A stretch of DNA of 14,244 bases, taken from Lachnospiraceae bacterium (GTDB lineage: Bacteria > Bacillota_A > Clostridia > Lachnospirales > Lachnospiraceae). The notes beneath the pieces were generated by a model. The model did no database searches. It saw only the letters and a list, made by a program, of their open reading frames with translations, and was not told the DNA's origin. The stretch lies in assembly GCA_028694115.1 (NCBI GenBank), contig JAQUUB010000110.1, positions 1-14,244 of the forward strand. The letters run 5' to 3'. A program made the translations under genes and the position numbers. Positions 1 through 4,931 of this stretch are shown in pieces. Positions within the stretch are counted from its first letter, which is position 1. Each line of letters begins with the position of its first letter.

Positions 1-440
1 CAACAACGGACTAAAGGCCCATAGAAGAGCAAGGTCCGTAGAATTTAAGATGGCCGACCTACTCGAAAGAGCTGCCAGAAGGCAAGAATACTAAGGGCGA
101 GTAGCCTTGACCGGCTACCGTTCACAACAGGGGAAACCCGAACAAGTTCTGACCGTATTGTGAAACCTGTCCCATCATGAGTAACCAACGTTACAAAGAT
201 GGTATGAAACAGGCAACAAAAGAGTGAACAAACAGATACACTATAATAGCAGGAATGCGGTGACTATAGCGAGGCTGTTTAGATGATATGCAAACAGAGA
301 TAATTAACGGGAGCAATCCCAAGTATATAACATTTAACGAGCGATTGTATCGCACCCGGTGGCGAAAGTGAAGCAACAGAAAACAAATCAAAGATTACAA
401 CACACGAATAGCTTCCTATTTGATTAGGGACCGGGGTCAG
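1..440 (+). ncRNA. Large structured non-coding RNA, 3' portion (candidate, ROOL/GOLLD-like)
   Basis: No credible ORF on either strand, but many stems can be drawn: 6-11/34-39; 52-56/112-116 enclosing 59-65/98-104 and 73-76/81-84; 121-127/158-164 enclosing GGG-GAAA-CCC (130-139); 166-170/209-213 enclosing 172-176/198-202 and 181-185/190-194; 241-245/265-269 enclosing GCA-GGAA-TGC (249-258); 275-280/292-297; GGGA-GCAA-TCCC (309-320); 341-345/349-353; 407-411/416-420 or 413-418/425-430. Three loops are GNRA (GAAA, GGAA, GCAA). GGCC at 16-19 could pair with GGCC at 52-55, crossing the first stem. Phage RNAs of the ROOL and GOLLD classes are several hundred nt long, rich in such elements and found near tRNAs, as here. 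I cannot match a consensus, so the class is inferred. The 5' end lies outside the window. Strand follows the flanking genes. Confidence 0.55.
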
Positions 441-465
441 AGTATTAACATTAAATTTTCTACAA

Positions 466-624
466 ATGGAATTATTTATCGCATTTATAGGTGGGTTCGT
501 TGTTGGCATCATGGCAGCAATACTTATATGTTATTCAGCTACACTTCTTGTCAAACAACACTACAGAAGTGATATAACAGAAGATGACTTGCCATCATAT
601 CGGAATCCCGATGTGATAGATTAA
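466..624 (+). CDS. Small single-pass membrane protein, 52 aa, hypothetical
   Basis: A 52-residue ORF beginning MELFIAFIGGFVVGIMAAIL. Residues 2-30 form one hydrophobic helix with a GGFVVG small-residue stretch, followed by a charged tail with KQHYR and an acidic DITEDD segment. The layout suggests a membrane anchor with a roughly 22-residue cytoplasmic tail. The ATG is preceded by A/T-rich sequence (TTAAATTTTCTACAA), usual for Bacteroidota starts. It sits alone between the structured RNA and the tRNA-like cluster. No family recognised; a membrane-acting host-takeover, superinfection-exclusion or holin-like peptide are possibilities, none shown by the sequence. Confidence 0.6.
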   Translation: MELFIAFIGGFVVGIMAAILICYSATLLVKQHYRSDITEDDLPSYRNPDVID

Positions 625-685
625 TAGGTTTTTAGGTAAATAGATTTTAGGTTATCTGTCCCCGGTACGTGCTGCCGGGGAAATT
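625..685 (+). other. Leader with hairpin before first tRNA-like gene
   Basis: AT-rich stretch ending in a 6-bp hairpin, CCCCGG (660-665) with CCGGGG (675-680) and a 9-nt loop, five bases upstream of the tRNA-like gene. It may be a processing signal. There is no T-run after it, so a terminator is unlikely. It lacks the GAAAGA loop and the GCAACA box found before the other two tRNA elements. Confidence 0.4.
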
Positions 686-921
686 GGAGGAATGGCGAAA
701 TTGGTAAACGCTATGATGACGCTCTTAAAGATAGGTTGGGGTACGGAGAGTGGCTTTTTCATTTCTAGAATGACGAAGTACGGCAAATCCCCGGAAAAGA
801 AAATAACATACTGAGTGTAAGCTGATGCAAAACCTGAGCGCAAGCTAGCTGCGTACTAGCCGAAAGTTTAAATCAAGGTTACGAAATCCCTATCATGTCG
901 GTTCGACTCCGGCTTCCTCCA
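686..921 (+). tRNA. Interrupted Leu-type tRNA-like gene with about 150-nt insertion
   Basis: The ends are convincing tRNA: acceptor strand GGAGGAA (686-692) pairs perfectly with TTCCTCC (914-920) plus A921; the D-arm TGGCGAAATTGGTAAACGC (693-711) is Leu-like; the T-arm is GTCGG-TTCGACT-CCGGC (897-913). The middle is about 150 nt too long. GCTCTT (721-726) can pair with GGAGAGT (745-751) with a T.G pair at a possible 5' splice site, as in group I P1; TCATT/AATGA (759-763/769-773) resembles P2; AACCTGA (831-837) with TCAAGGTT (873-880) resembles P7 with a bulged A; GCTAG/CTAGC (844-848/856-860) could be P8. But I cannot rebuild a normal 5-bp anticodon stem from the exons, so decayed tRNA or tRNA mimic remain possible. 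Confidence 0.45.
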
Positions 922-1055
922 CAGACATCGTAAAAGTCTAAGTGTATTGTAAGCGATCAATGCAATACAATTGGGGAATATGACTTCGAAGCATGCTAAT
1001 CCCAACCGACACATACAGGCAAATTAGCAGCTATACAGCCGGAAAGACGGCAACA
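922..1055 (+). ncRNA. Structured spacer/leader module upstream of tRNA-Met
   Basis: Contains TGTATTG (943-949) pairing with CAATACA (963-969). CAAT in the loop (958-961) can pair with ATTG just 3' of the stem (970-973), a small H-type pseudoknot. GGGGA follows at 973-977. GCTAAT (995-1000) can pair with ATTAGC (1023-1028). Hairpin GCCG-GAAAGA-CGGC follows (1038-1051), then GCAACA (1050-1055), whose last A abuts tRNA base 1. The order matches the spacer at 1130-1223, which suggests selection on this layout. Function unknown; 5' processing is the simplest guess. Confidence 0.45.
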
Positions 1056-1129
1056 GCTCCTTTAGCTCAGTTGGTTAGAGCAGAACACTCATAATGTTAA
1101 GGTCGTAGGTTCAAGTCCTACAAGGAGCA
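1056..1129 (+). tRNA. tRNA with CAU anticodon (Met or Ile2)
   Basis: A complete cloverleaf. Acceptor GCTCCTT (1056-1062) pairs with AAGGAGC (1122-1128), with A1129 as discriminator. D-arm is GCTC-AGTTGGTTA-GAGC. Anticodon arm is GAACA-CTCATAA-TGTTA; the outermost G/A pair is mismatched and the anticodon is CAT at loop positions 34-36. Variable loop is AGGTC and T-arm GTAGG-TTCAAGT-CCTAC. The next bases are CTACT, so CCA is not encoded. CAU may be methionine, or isoleucine(AUA) if the C is lysidine-modified; sequence alone does not settle it. Confidence 0.93.
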
Positions 1130-1223
1130 CTACTCGCATTATTCAACCATTAAGCTGGCGAGTAGGCTTAATGCGGTGGGGACACGTAACGAGCCCGAAG
1201 ACAGCTCGGAAAGACGGGCAACA
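1130..1223 (+). ncRNA. Structured spacer with H-type pseudoknot, upstream of tRNA-like element
   Basis: CTACTCGC (1130-1137) pairs over 8 bp with GCGAGTAG (1158-1165). ATTAAGC in the loop (1149-1155) pairs over 7 bp with GCTTAAT (1166-1172), which begins directly after the first stem: a textbook H-type pseudoknot. Next are GGGGA (1178-1182), hairpin GCTCG-GAAAGA-CGGGC (1204-1219) and GCAACA (1218-1223). Relative to the hairpin at 1038-1051 the loop is identical while the stem differs yet stays paired, which favours a functional RNA. An alternative, GAGC(C)CG from 1190 pairing with GCTC and CGGG, is also possible. Confidence 0.55.
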
Positions 1224-1291
1224 CCTGGGAGCGGAATTGCTATTACATATAGTCCAGATTAGCAATGGGGGTTCGACTCCCCTACCCGGAC
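1224..1291 (+). tRNA. Shrunken tRNA-like element (T-arm and acceptor, no D-arm)
   Basis: The 3' half is tRNA-like: T-arm GGGGG-TTCGACT-CCCCT (1267-1283), then ACCCGGA (1284-1290) as acceptor 3' strand. CCTGGGA (1224-1230) pairs with it at the five central positions and mismatches at both ends. Between them is a 7-bp hairpin, ATTGCTA (1236-1242) with TAGCAAT (1260-1266) and a 17-nt loop; there is no room for a D-arm. The 5' end directly follows GCAACA, exactly as at the real tRNA at 1056. It may be a tRNA mimic, a decayed tRNA, or the remains of a deletion. Whether it is charged cannot be judged. Confidence 0.4.
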
Positions 1292-1319
1292 ACAACTACT
1301 TTTATTATATGTAAATCTT

Positions 1320-1358
1320 GGCCGGATGGCTCGTGAGAATAGTCCGGCTTTTCTTTTT
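1320..1358 (+). terminator. Intrinsic terminator closing the tRNA/ncRNA cluster
   Basis: Stem GCCGGA (1321-1326) with TCCGGC (1343-1348) over a 16-nt loop that has a minor CTC/GAG inner pair, followed by TTTTCTTTTT (1349-1358). It lies about 30 bases after the last tRNA-like element and 23 bases before the next start codon, so it separates the RNA cluster from the protein operon. Confidence 0.75.
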
Positions 1359-1380
1359 GAAATTTAAAATACAACTATAT

Positions 1381-1539
1381 ATGATTTTTACAAGACTACA
1401 ATTCGCTTGTACGATAGTATGGGCGATAATGGCGATAACATGCTTTATTGCCGCATTCTTCAATCCTTTTCATGTATTCACAACGGTTGCAAGCATAGTG
1501 TTATGTGTGTCCACTATAAAGTTGTGGAGAAATGGCTGA
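1381..1539 (+). CDS. Small membrane protein, 52 aa, hypothetical
   Basis: The reading frame is open from 1318, but the upstream start lies inside the terminator hairpin; ATG 1381, after A/T-rich AATACAACTATAT, is the sensible start. The product has two hydrophobic stretches, about residues 8-25 (FACTIVWAIMAITCFIAAFF) and 30-44 (VFTTVASIVLCVSTI), split by NPFH, and ends KLWRNG. It would span the membrane twice. No family recognised. It is the first gene after the terminator and overlaps the next ORF by 8 bases. Confidence 0.55.
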   Translation: MIFTRLQFACTIVWAIMAITCFIAAFFNPFHVFTTVASIVLCVSTIKLWRNG

Positions 1540-1642
1540 AATCATTAGAAAGCTGCCAGATGGTGATTATGACTATGATGGCGAAGAGGAAGAGGAAGAG
1601 ATAGACGACTTCGAGGAAACATTAAGAAACTTATTAATATAA
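1532..1642 (+). CDS. Small acidic protein, 36 aa, hypothetical
   Basis: ATG 1532 overlaps the end of the membrane protein gene and the frame runs to TAA 1640-1642. The 36-residue product begins MAEIIRKLPDGDYDYDG, continues with six glutamates in a row and ends with an amphipathic DDFEETLRNLLI helix. The overlap and tight spacing to the next gene (7 bases) fit an operon member. Acidic peptides of this size are common as phage DNA-mimic or protein-binding factors, but nothing here proves a function; it could be a chance ORF. Confidence 0.45.
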   Translation: MAEIIRKLPDGDYDYDGEEEEEEIDDFEETLRNLLI

Positions 1643-1649
1643 AACAGTT

Positions 1650-1841
1650 ATGAACGACAAGAAAGAAAACACAAGCTCATCAGTTGGTTCAGCAATCCAT
1701 TCGGAAAACCTAACCAAAGAACAACAATACCACAAGTGGTGGTTGGATGAAGCTGAAAAGAATAACAAGTTGATACTTGAGAATGAGAGATTAAAAAAGC
1801 AAATATCAAACCTAAAAGCAGTATTAAAAGAAGTCCTATGA
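1650..1841 (+). CDS. Short coiled-coil protein, 63 aa, hypothetical
   Basis: Residues 1-20 are polar and serine-rich (MNDKKENTSSSVGSAIHSEN). Residues 22-63 form one charged helix with heptad leucines, including LILENERLKKQISNLKAVL, typical of a short parallel coiled coil. The stop overlaps the ERF start (ATGA at 1838-1841), implying translational coupling to the annealing protein. It could be a small oligomeric accessory protein of the recombinase; that is inference from position. Confidence 0.7.
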   Translation: MNDKKENTSSSVGSAIHSENLTKEQQYHKWWLDEAEKNNKLILENERLKKQISNLKAVLKEVL

Positions 1842-2572
1842 AAGAAGAAAAAGAAAAAACAGAGGGGATAAACACAGACGGATTTGGTATATACGAAAAA
1901 CTAATCGTAGTACAAACGCTTCTGAAAGCACCTAAAAATCAATGGAACGAATTTAGTAAATTCCATTATAGAAATTGTGAGGACATTTTGGAAGCACTTA
2001 AACCATTGCTTCTCAATCATAAGCTAACATTAACACTATCAGACTCTATAGTATATTTAGGGGACAGGTTTTTTGTTAAGGCTACTGCAAAACTAATAGA
2101 TGTTGAAACAGAAGAATCTATTGAGGTAGAAGCATACGCAAGAGAAGAGGCATCCTTAAAGGGAATGAGTTCAGCACAAGTAACCGGAGCAACATCATCT
2201 TATGCAAGGAAATACGCATTAAACGGTATGTTCTGCATAGACGACACGAGGGACCCGGACAACTTGCCGCCCCAACAGAACACCCCTCCGGCTACCAAAG
2301 CACCGGCAAAGGCACCGGCAAAGGCAACCAAAGCACCGGCAAACACTCCAGTACAACAGAAGCCATCTAAACCTATCTTAACAATACAAGGGGTGAAAGA
2401 TTGGAACATAATGCTTAACATGTTCTACACAGCGGAGGTAGATACTCGTGCAGAGGGAAAAACATTTAGTCTAAAGAACTATATAGACTCTATAAGACAA
2501 TGCGATGATGCAACATTCCAAGAGATAACAAAAAGGTATATTGATTTTAAAAACATAAACGGTTTCAAATGA
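1838..2572 (+). CDS. erf: ERF-family single-strand DNA annealing protein
   Basis: 244 aa, of the ERF recombinase family first known from phage P22, ring-forming proteins that anneal complementary single strands during phage recombination and genome repair. The core spans about residues 10-145: an EKLIVVQTLLKAPKN-type N-terminal helix, a YRNCEDILEALKPLL segment, and the hallmark GMSSAQVTGATSSYARKYAL at about 109-128 followed by the acidic FCIDDTRDPD. A proline/alanine/lysine linker (about 148-178) from tandem 12-bp repeats joins this to a C-terminal helical part (about 182-244) likely to contact partners. Couples by ATGA to both neighbours. Sits with NinB-like, SSB and nuclease genes, as expected for a recombination module. 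Confidence 0.9.
   Translation: MKEEKEKTEGINTDGFGIYEKLIVVQTLLKAPKNQWNEFSKFHYRNCEDILEALKPLLLNHKLTLTLSDSIVYLGDRFFVKATAKLIDVETEESIEVEAYAREEASLKGMSSAQVTGATSSYARKYALNGMFCIDDTRDPDNLPPQQNTPPATKAPAKAPAKATKAPANTPVQQKPSKPILTIQGVKDWNIMLNMFYTAEVDTRAEGKTFSLKNYIDSIRQCDDATFQEITKRYIDFKNINGFK
2297..2345 (+). repeat. Tandem 12-bp repeats encoding the ERF linker
   Basis: Imperfect copies of GCACCGGCAAAG, with one shifted unit (GCAACCAAAG), encode the KAPAKAPAKATKAPAN linker of the annealing protein. Repeats of whole codons let the linker grow or shrink in frame by slippage. The local GC content is visibly higher than in the flanking gene. Confidence 0.8.
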
Positions 2573-3048
2573 ACGAAATAAAGCTATTAGACAATTACCC
2601 GGCTACCAAGTTTGACCAACAGATGTTGGCAAACGATATTATGTTGCCGGTATTAGATGGTGAAGTAAACCCCATCGAAACATACGTTAAGGCAAAGGCC
2701 CTGATGGAGGCCTTAAAAATAGTAGTAGAGGATGATAGGATGAAGGACCTAACAATATCAGAGGTTGAAAAGTATGGCAAAGAAGCAACATTCAACCGAG
2801 CAAAGTTAGTGGTAAAGGAATCCGGAGTAAGGTACGACTATTCTGTTTGCGGAGATTCTGAATACCAAGACTTACAAGCAGAATTAAAGATTTTGCAGGA
2901 TAAGATTAAGTCACGTGAAAAGTTCTTGAAAGGAATTCAGTCTAAAACAACAATTGTAAACGATGAATCCGGAGAAATTCACGAGGTATATCCACCCGTA
3001 AAATCGGGTACACTCGGAGTAACAGTAACCTTCAATAAGGAGCGATGA
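2569..3048 (+). CDS. Hypothetical protein beside ERF, 159 aa
   Basis: No family recognised. The N-terminal third (MNEIKLLDNYPATKFDQQM) leads into helical segments (YVKAKALMEALKIVV). Residues about 100-126 form a charged coiled coil (EYQDLQAELKILQDKIKSRE), and the C-terminus looks like beta strands (SGTLGVTVTFNKER). It overlaps ERF and the NinB-like gene by ATGA at each end, so all three are probably made together. A recombination helper, such as a Gam-like end-binding or nuclease-modulating protein, is possible because of the coiled coil and neighbours, but there is no motif to confirm it. Confidence 0.75.
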   Translation: MNEIKLLDNYPATKFDQQMLANDIMLPVLDGEVNPIETYVKAKALMEALKIVVEDDRMKDLTISEVEKYGKEATFNRAKLVVKESGVRYDYSVCGDSEYQDLQAELKILQDKIKSREKFLKGIQSKTTIVNDESGEIHEVYPPVKSGTLGVTVTFNKER

Positions 3049-3482
3049 TATACAATCTTAAAAATCAATGGGACGTTCCAAAGTTTAAAGATTATGTAAA
3101 AAAGCTTATTGAACAGCAGGCCATTGTAGAAGTCAAGAAACGGAATCCAAATCGAACAATCAGCCAGAACAAATACCTACACCTTATACTAGGTTGGTTT
3201 GCGTGTGAGTATGGTTGCTCAATTGAGGAGGCCAAGATTGACTTCTACAAACGTGAATGCAACAAGGAACTGTTCGTAAAGACAAGATTCAATAAGGCCG
3301 GTAAGGAAGTTCCATACTTACAGAGTACAACACTTCTTACCACAAGTGAAATGACCCTATCCATAGAGAGATTTAGAAACTGGTCCAGTTCTGTAGCCGG
3401 TATATACTTGCCAAGTCCAAGAGAAGATCAGCTACTTATATATGTTGAACAAGAAATAGAACGTAATAAAGAATATTTATAA
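3045..3482 (+). CDS. NinB-like recombination protein
   Basis: 145 aa, close to the lambda NinB length. The segment RNPNRTISQNKYLHLILGWF (about 38-57) resembles the RS-x-x-QN-x-x-xW region of NinB proteins, followed by YGCSIEEAKIDFYKREC and a C-terminal EMTLSIERFRNWSSSVAGI helix with the conserved GIYLPSP. NinB (Orf) of lambda binds SSB and single-stranded DNA and supports RecF-like recombination. The SSB and ERF genes close by fit that role. The alignment is by eye and distant, so the family call is less certain than the gene itself. Starts by ATGA overlap. Confidence 0.6.
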   Translation: MIYNLKNQWDVPKFKDYVKKLIEQQAIVEVKKRNPNRTISQNKYLHLILGWFACEYGCSIEEAKIDFYKRECNKELFVKTRFNKAGKEVPYLQSTTLLTTSEMTLSIERFRNWSSSVAGIYLPSPREDQLLIYVEQEIERNKEYL

Positions 3483-3916
3483 TGCACAATTGGTTTGAAT
3501 GCAAAGTAACTTATGATAAGTTGCTGGAAAACGGTACGCAGAAGAGAGTAAGCGAACCATTCTTAGTTGATGCTCTAAGTTTCACAGAAGCGGAAGCGAG
3601 AATTATAGAAGAGGTGAGACCATACATTTCTGGCGATTACTCAGTAGAAGCTGTTGGAAAGGCTAGAATATCTGAAATGTTCTTCAATGAAGCCGGAGAC
3701 AGGTTTTTCAAGTTTAGAGTATATTTTATTACTCTGGATGAAAAGAGTGGAGCAGAAAAGAGAACTGCCGTAAACATGATGGCCCAGGCCTGTACCCTCA
3801 AAGAGGCCATTGCGGTACTAGAGGAAGGCATGAAGTCTACAATGGCAGATTACAGCATTGCTTCCGTAAAAGAAACGTCAATCATGGACGTATTCCCATT
3901 TAAAGTGGAATCATGA
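3482..3916 (+). CDS. DUF4494 family protein
   Basis: 144 aa. The opening NWFECKVTYDKLLENGTQKR, then EPFLVDALSFTEAEARIIEE, a middle strand FFKFRVYFITLDEKSGAEKR, and a closing MADYSIASVKETSIMDVFPF match my memory of DUF4494, a family found widely in Bacteroidota genomes and phages. The pattern is two similar alpha/beta halves, each a strand pair plus a helix with Ala-Glu-Ala residues. Biochemical role is unknown; position between the NinB-like gene and SSB suggests DNA metabolism. The ATG begins at the last base of the preceding stop (TAATG). The next ORF starts by ATGA. Confidence 0.8.
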   Translation: MHNWFECKVTYDKLLENGTQKRVSEPFLVDALSFTEAEARIIEEVRPYISGDYSVEAVGKARISEMFFNEAGDRFFKFRVYFITLDEKSGAEKRTAVNMMAQACTLKEAIAVLEEGMKSTMADYSIASVKETSIMDVFPFKVES

Positions 3917-4086
3917 TACCAATAGAGGTAGACGTATCGATAGAGAAAAAAGGTAGACTGATTAAAATCAAAAGGTCTATCTTTTTTTTTGGAGTTAAAA
4001 TATTAGTGAAAAACAGCGTAATCTATGAGCATAACGAAGAGTACAAGGGAGAATATCATATTCATGTACATAACGCAAGGTTTTAA
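3913..4086 (+). CDS. Small basic hypothetical protein, 57 aa, spanning a terminator
   Basis: ATG 3913 overlaps the DUF4494 stop (ATGA), as for real genes around it, and the frame runs to TAA 4084-4086. The product begins MIPIEVDVSIEKKGRLIKIK and ends GEYHIHVHNARF; it looks strand-rich. Two things argue for caution: a strong intrinsic terminator (3946-3990) lies inside it, its T9 run encoding Phe-Phe-Phe, and its last 62 bases overlap the HTH gene in another frame. It may be a real overlapping gene or a chance frame. Confidence 0.45.
   Translation: MIPIEVDVSIEKKGRLIKIKRSIFFFGVKILVKNSVIYEHNEEYKGEYHIHVHNARF
3946..3990 (+). terminator. Strong intrinsic terminator, A6-stem-T9
   Basis: GGTAGAC (3952-3958) pairs with GTCTATC (3975-3981, one G.T), with an inner TGAT/ATCA stem (3959-3962/3967-3970) and a TAAA loop. 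Six A's precede and nine T's follow, so it could work on both strands. It lies just after DUF4494, so it likely ends or attenuates the ERF operon and sets the SSB/helicase genes apart. Confidence 0.75.
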
Positions 4087-4219
4087 TCAAGACCAGATTG
4101 CAGAAAAGACAAACCTAAGCAAGACAACAATAGGCAAAGTACTTAGAGCCAACGTTGACCATAGGTTATTAAAAATAATAGGTATTAAAAATCGCATTAA
4201 AGCAAATAACAAATCATGA
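4025..4219 (+). CDS. Small helix-turn-helix protein, 64 aa
   Basis: Residues about 14-42 form a canonical helix-turn-helix: YITQGFNQDQIAEKTNLSKT then TIGKVLRANVDHR, with the Gln/Ile-Ala of the first helix, the turn before NLSK and a recognition helix TTIGKVL. The rest is short and basic (KIIGIKNRIKANNKS). It resembles the DNA-binding part of transposase/resolvase or sigma-like regulators. Placed right after a strong terminator and coupled by ATGA to SSB, it is a reasonable local regulator of the replication genes. An internal start at Met14 (4064) would avoid most of the overlap with the upstream ORF but would cut into the domain edge. Confidence 0.7.
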   Translation: MSITKSTRENIIFMYITQGFNQDQIAEKTNLSKTTIGKVLRANVDHRLLKIIGIKNRIKANNKS

Positions 4220-4635
4220 GTTTAAATTTAGTTATCCTAAACGGATTCGTAGGCAAGGCCCCGGAAGTAAAGACACTTGAAAGTGGTGTAAAGGTTGCTT
4301 CATTCACAGTAGCCACAACAGAGAGAGGATTCACCACCAAAGCAGGTAAAGAGATTCCGGATAAAACAACATGGCACAATATTACAGCAATTGGAAACAT
4401 AGTAAAGATTATTGAACCATACGTGAATAAGGGTGACTTCATTGGTGTTATCGGTAAAATATCACAAAGGGAGTACACCAACAGCGAAGGAAAGAAATCT
4501 TACTTCCATGAGGTTATAGCAAACGAGATACAGCTATTCCCTAAAGGTAAAGATAGCGGTAATCGAGAGGTACAACAGCCGCAAACCTATGCAGAGCCGC
4601 AAACCTACCAACAAGAAGACGATTTTCCTTTCTAA
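4216..4635 (+). CDS. ssb: Single-stranded DNA-binding protein
   Basis: 139 aa with the OB fold of bacterial SSB over about residues 1-108: LNLVILNGFVGKAPEVKTLE, then GVKVASFTVATTERG, a conserved TTWHNITAIGN (Trp at about 57), and GDFIGVIGKISQREYTNSEG. A short linker with repeated PQTY (about 118-132) ends in the acidic tip EDDFPF, the usual docking site for repair and replication partners. It coats single-stranded DNA at the fork and during recombination. Starts by ATGA after the HTH gene and ends one base into the HNH start. Confidence 0.95.
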   Translation: MSLNLVILNGFVGKAPEVKTLESGVKVASFTVATTERGFTTKAGKEIPDKTTWHNITAIGNIVKIIEPYVNKGDFIGVIGKISQREYTNSEGKKSYFHEVIANEIQLFPKGKDSGNREVQQPQTYAEPQTYQQEDDFPF

Positions 4636-4931
4636 TGAGAAAGAAGAGTAAAAAGCAAATTCTAAAGGATAGAACAATCGGGGAGATTAAAAAAAATCTC
4701 CCTCCTATTTGTGAAATATGCGGCAAATACACACAAGGGGACCTTTGTCATATCCTTCCAAAAAGCATATGGCCAGAACACTATACGAATCCATTAAACT
4801 TGATAATCATGTGCAGATATTGCCACAATCAGTTTGATAATTCCGTAGCGTTTAGAAAATTGCAGAAAAAGCTATATGAGAGAGTGAAAAGTTTTGATGA
4901 ACGTGGAGCGTATAGATATTTTGGAATATGA
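4635..4931 (+). CDS. HNH-type endonuclease-like zinc protein
   Basis: 98 aa. Two CxxC pairs, C26-C29 and C60-C63, can hold one zinc. Between and after them lie H39 (in GDLCHILPKS), N55 (in NPLNLIIMC) and H64 (in CRYCHNQF), giving an HNH order and spacing typical of the fold. A similar small zinc nuclease place in phage recombination regions is taken by NinG/Rap, a Holliday junction enzyme, so junction or branched-DNA cleavage is a fair guess. The N-terminal 20 residues are very basic. No group I intron or inserted-gene context, so homing activity is less likely. Coupled to SSB by TAATG and to VRR-NUC by ATGA. Confidence 0.75.
   Translation: MRKKSKKQILKDRTIGEIKKNLPPICEICGKYTQGDLCHILPKSIWPEHYTNPLNLIIMCRYCHNQFDNSVAFRKLQKKLYERVKSFDERGAYRYFGI
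4680..4703 (+). repeat. Perfect inverted repeat inside the HNH gene
   Basis: GGGAGATT (4681-4688) and AATCTCCC (4695-4702) form an uninterrupted 8-bp stem, with a G.T pair just outside, over an A6 loop. It covers codons 16-23. No T-run follows, so it is not an ordinary terminator on the + strand. It could slow translation or mark an mRNA processing site. Confidence 0.6.

Noticed and set aside
191..512. Minus-strand ORFs of 66 and 77 aa over the structured RNA
   Set aside because: No family, no coupling, opposite to all other genes, and the region is better explained by RNA stems.
686..921. tmRNA
   Set aside because: Has tRNA-like ends and possible internal helices, but the D-arm is a normal Leu type, the length is too short and no tag ORF is visible.
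930..1223. HDV-like or hammerhead ribozymes (GGGCAACA recalls HDV; CTGATG at 822-827 recalls hammerhead)
   Set aside because: The HDV double-pseudoknot order with P3/P4 cannot be drawn, and CTGATG lacks the following A/GAAA core. Left only as a test within the leader-module finding.
1318..1380. Upstream start for the 1381 membrane protein
   Set aside because: It would begin within the terminator hairpin and use a non-ATG start; ATG 1381 is better placed.
1407..1604. 65-aa plus-strand ORF
   Set aside because: Runs out of frame through the 1381 and 1532 ORFs; composition is His/Cys/Met/Lys-rich without pattern, typical of a shadow.
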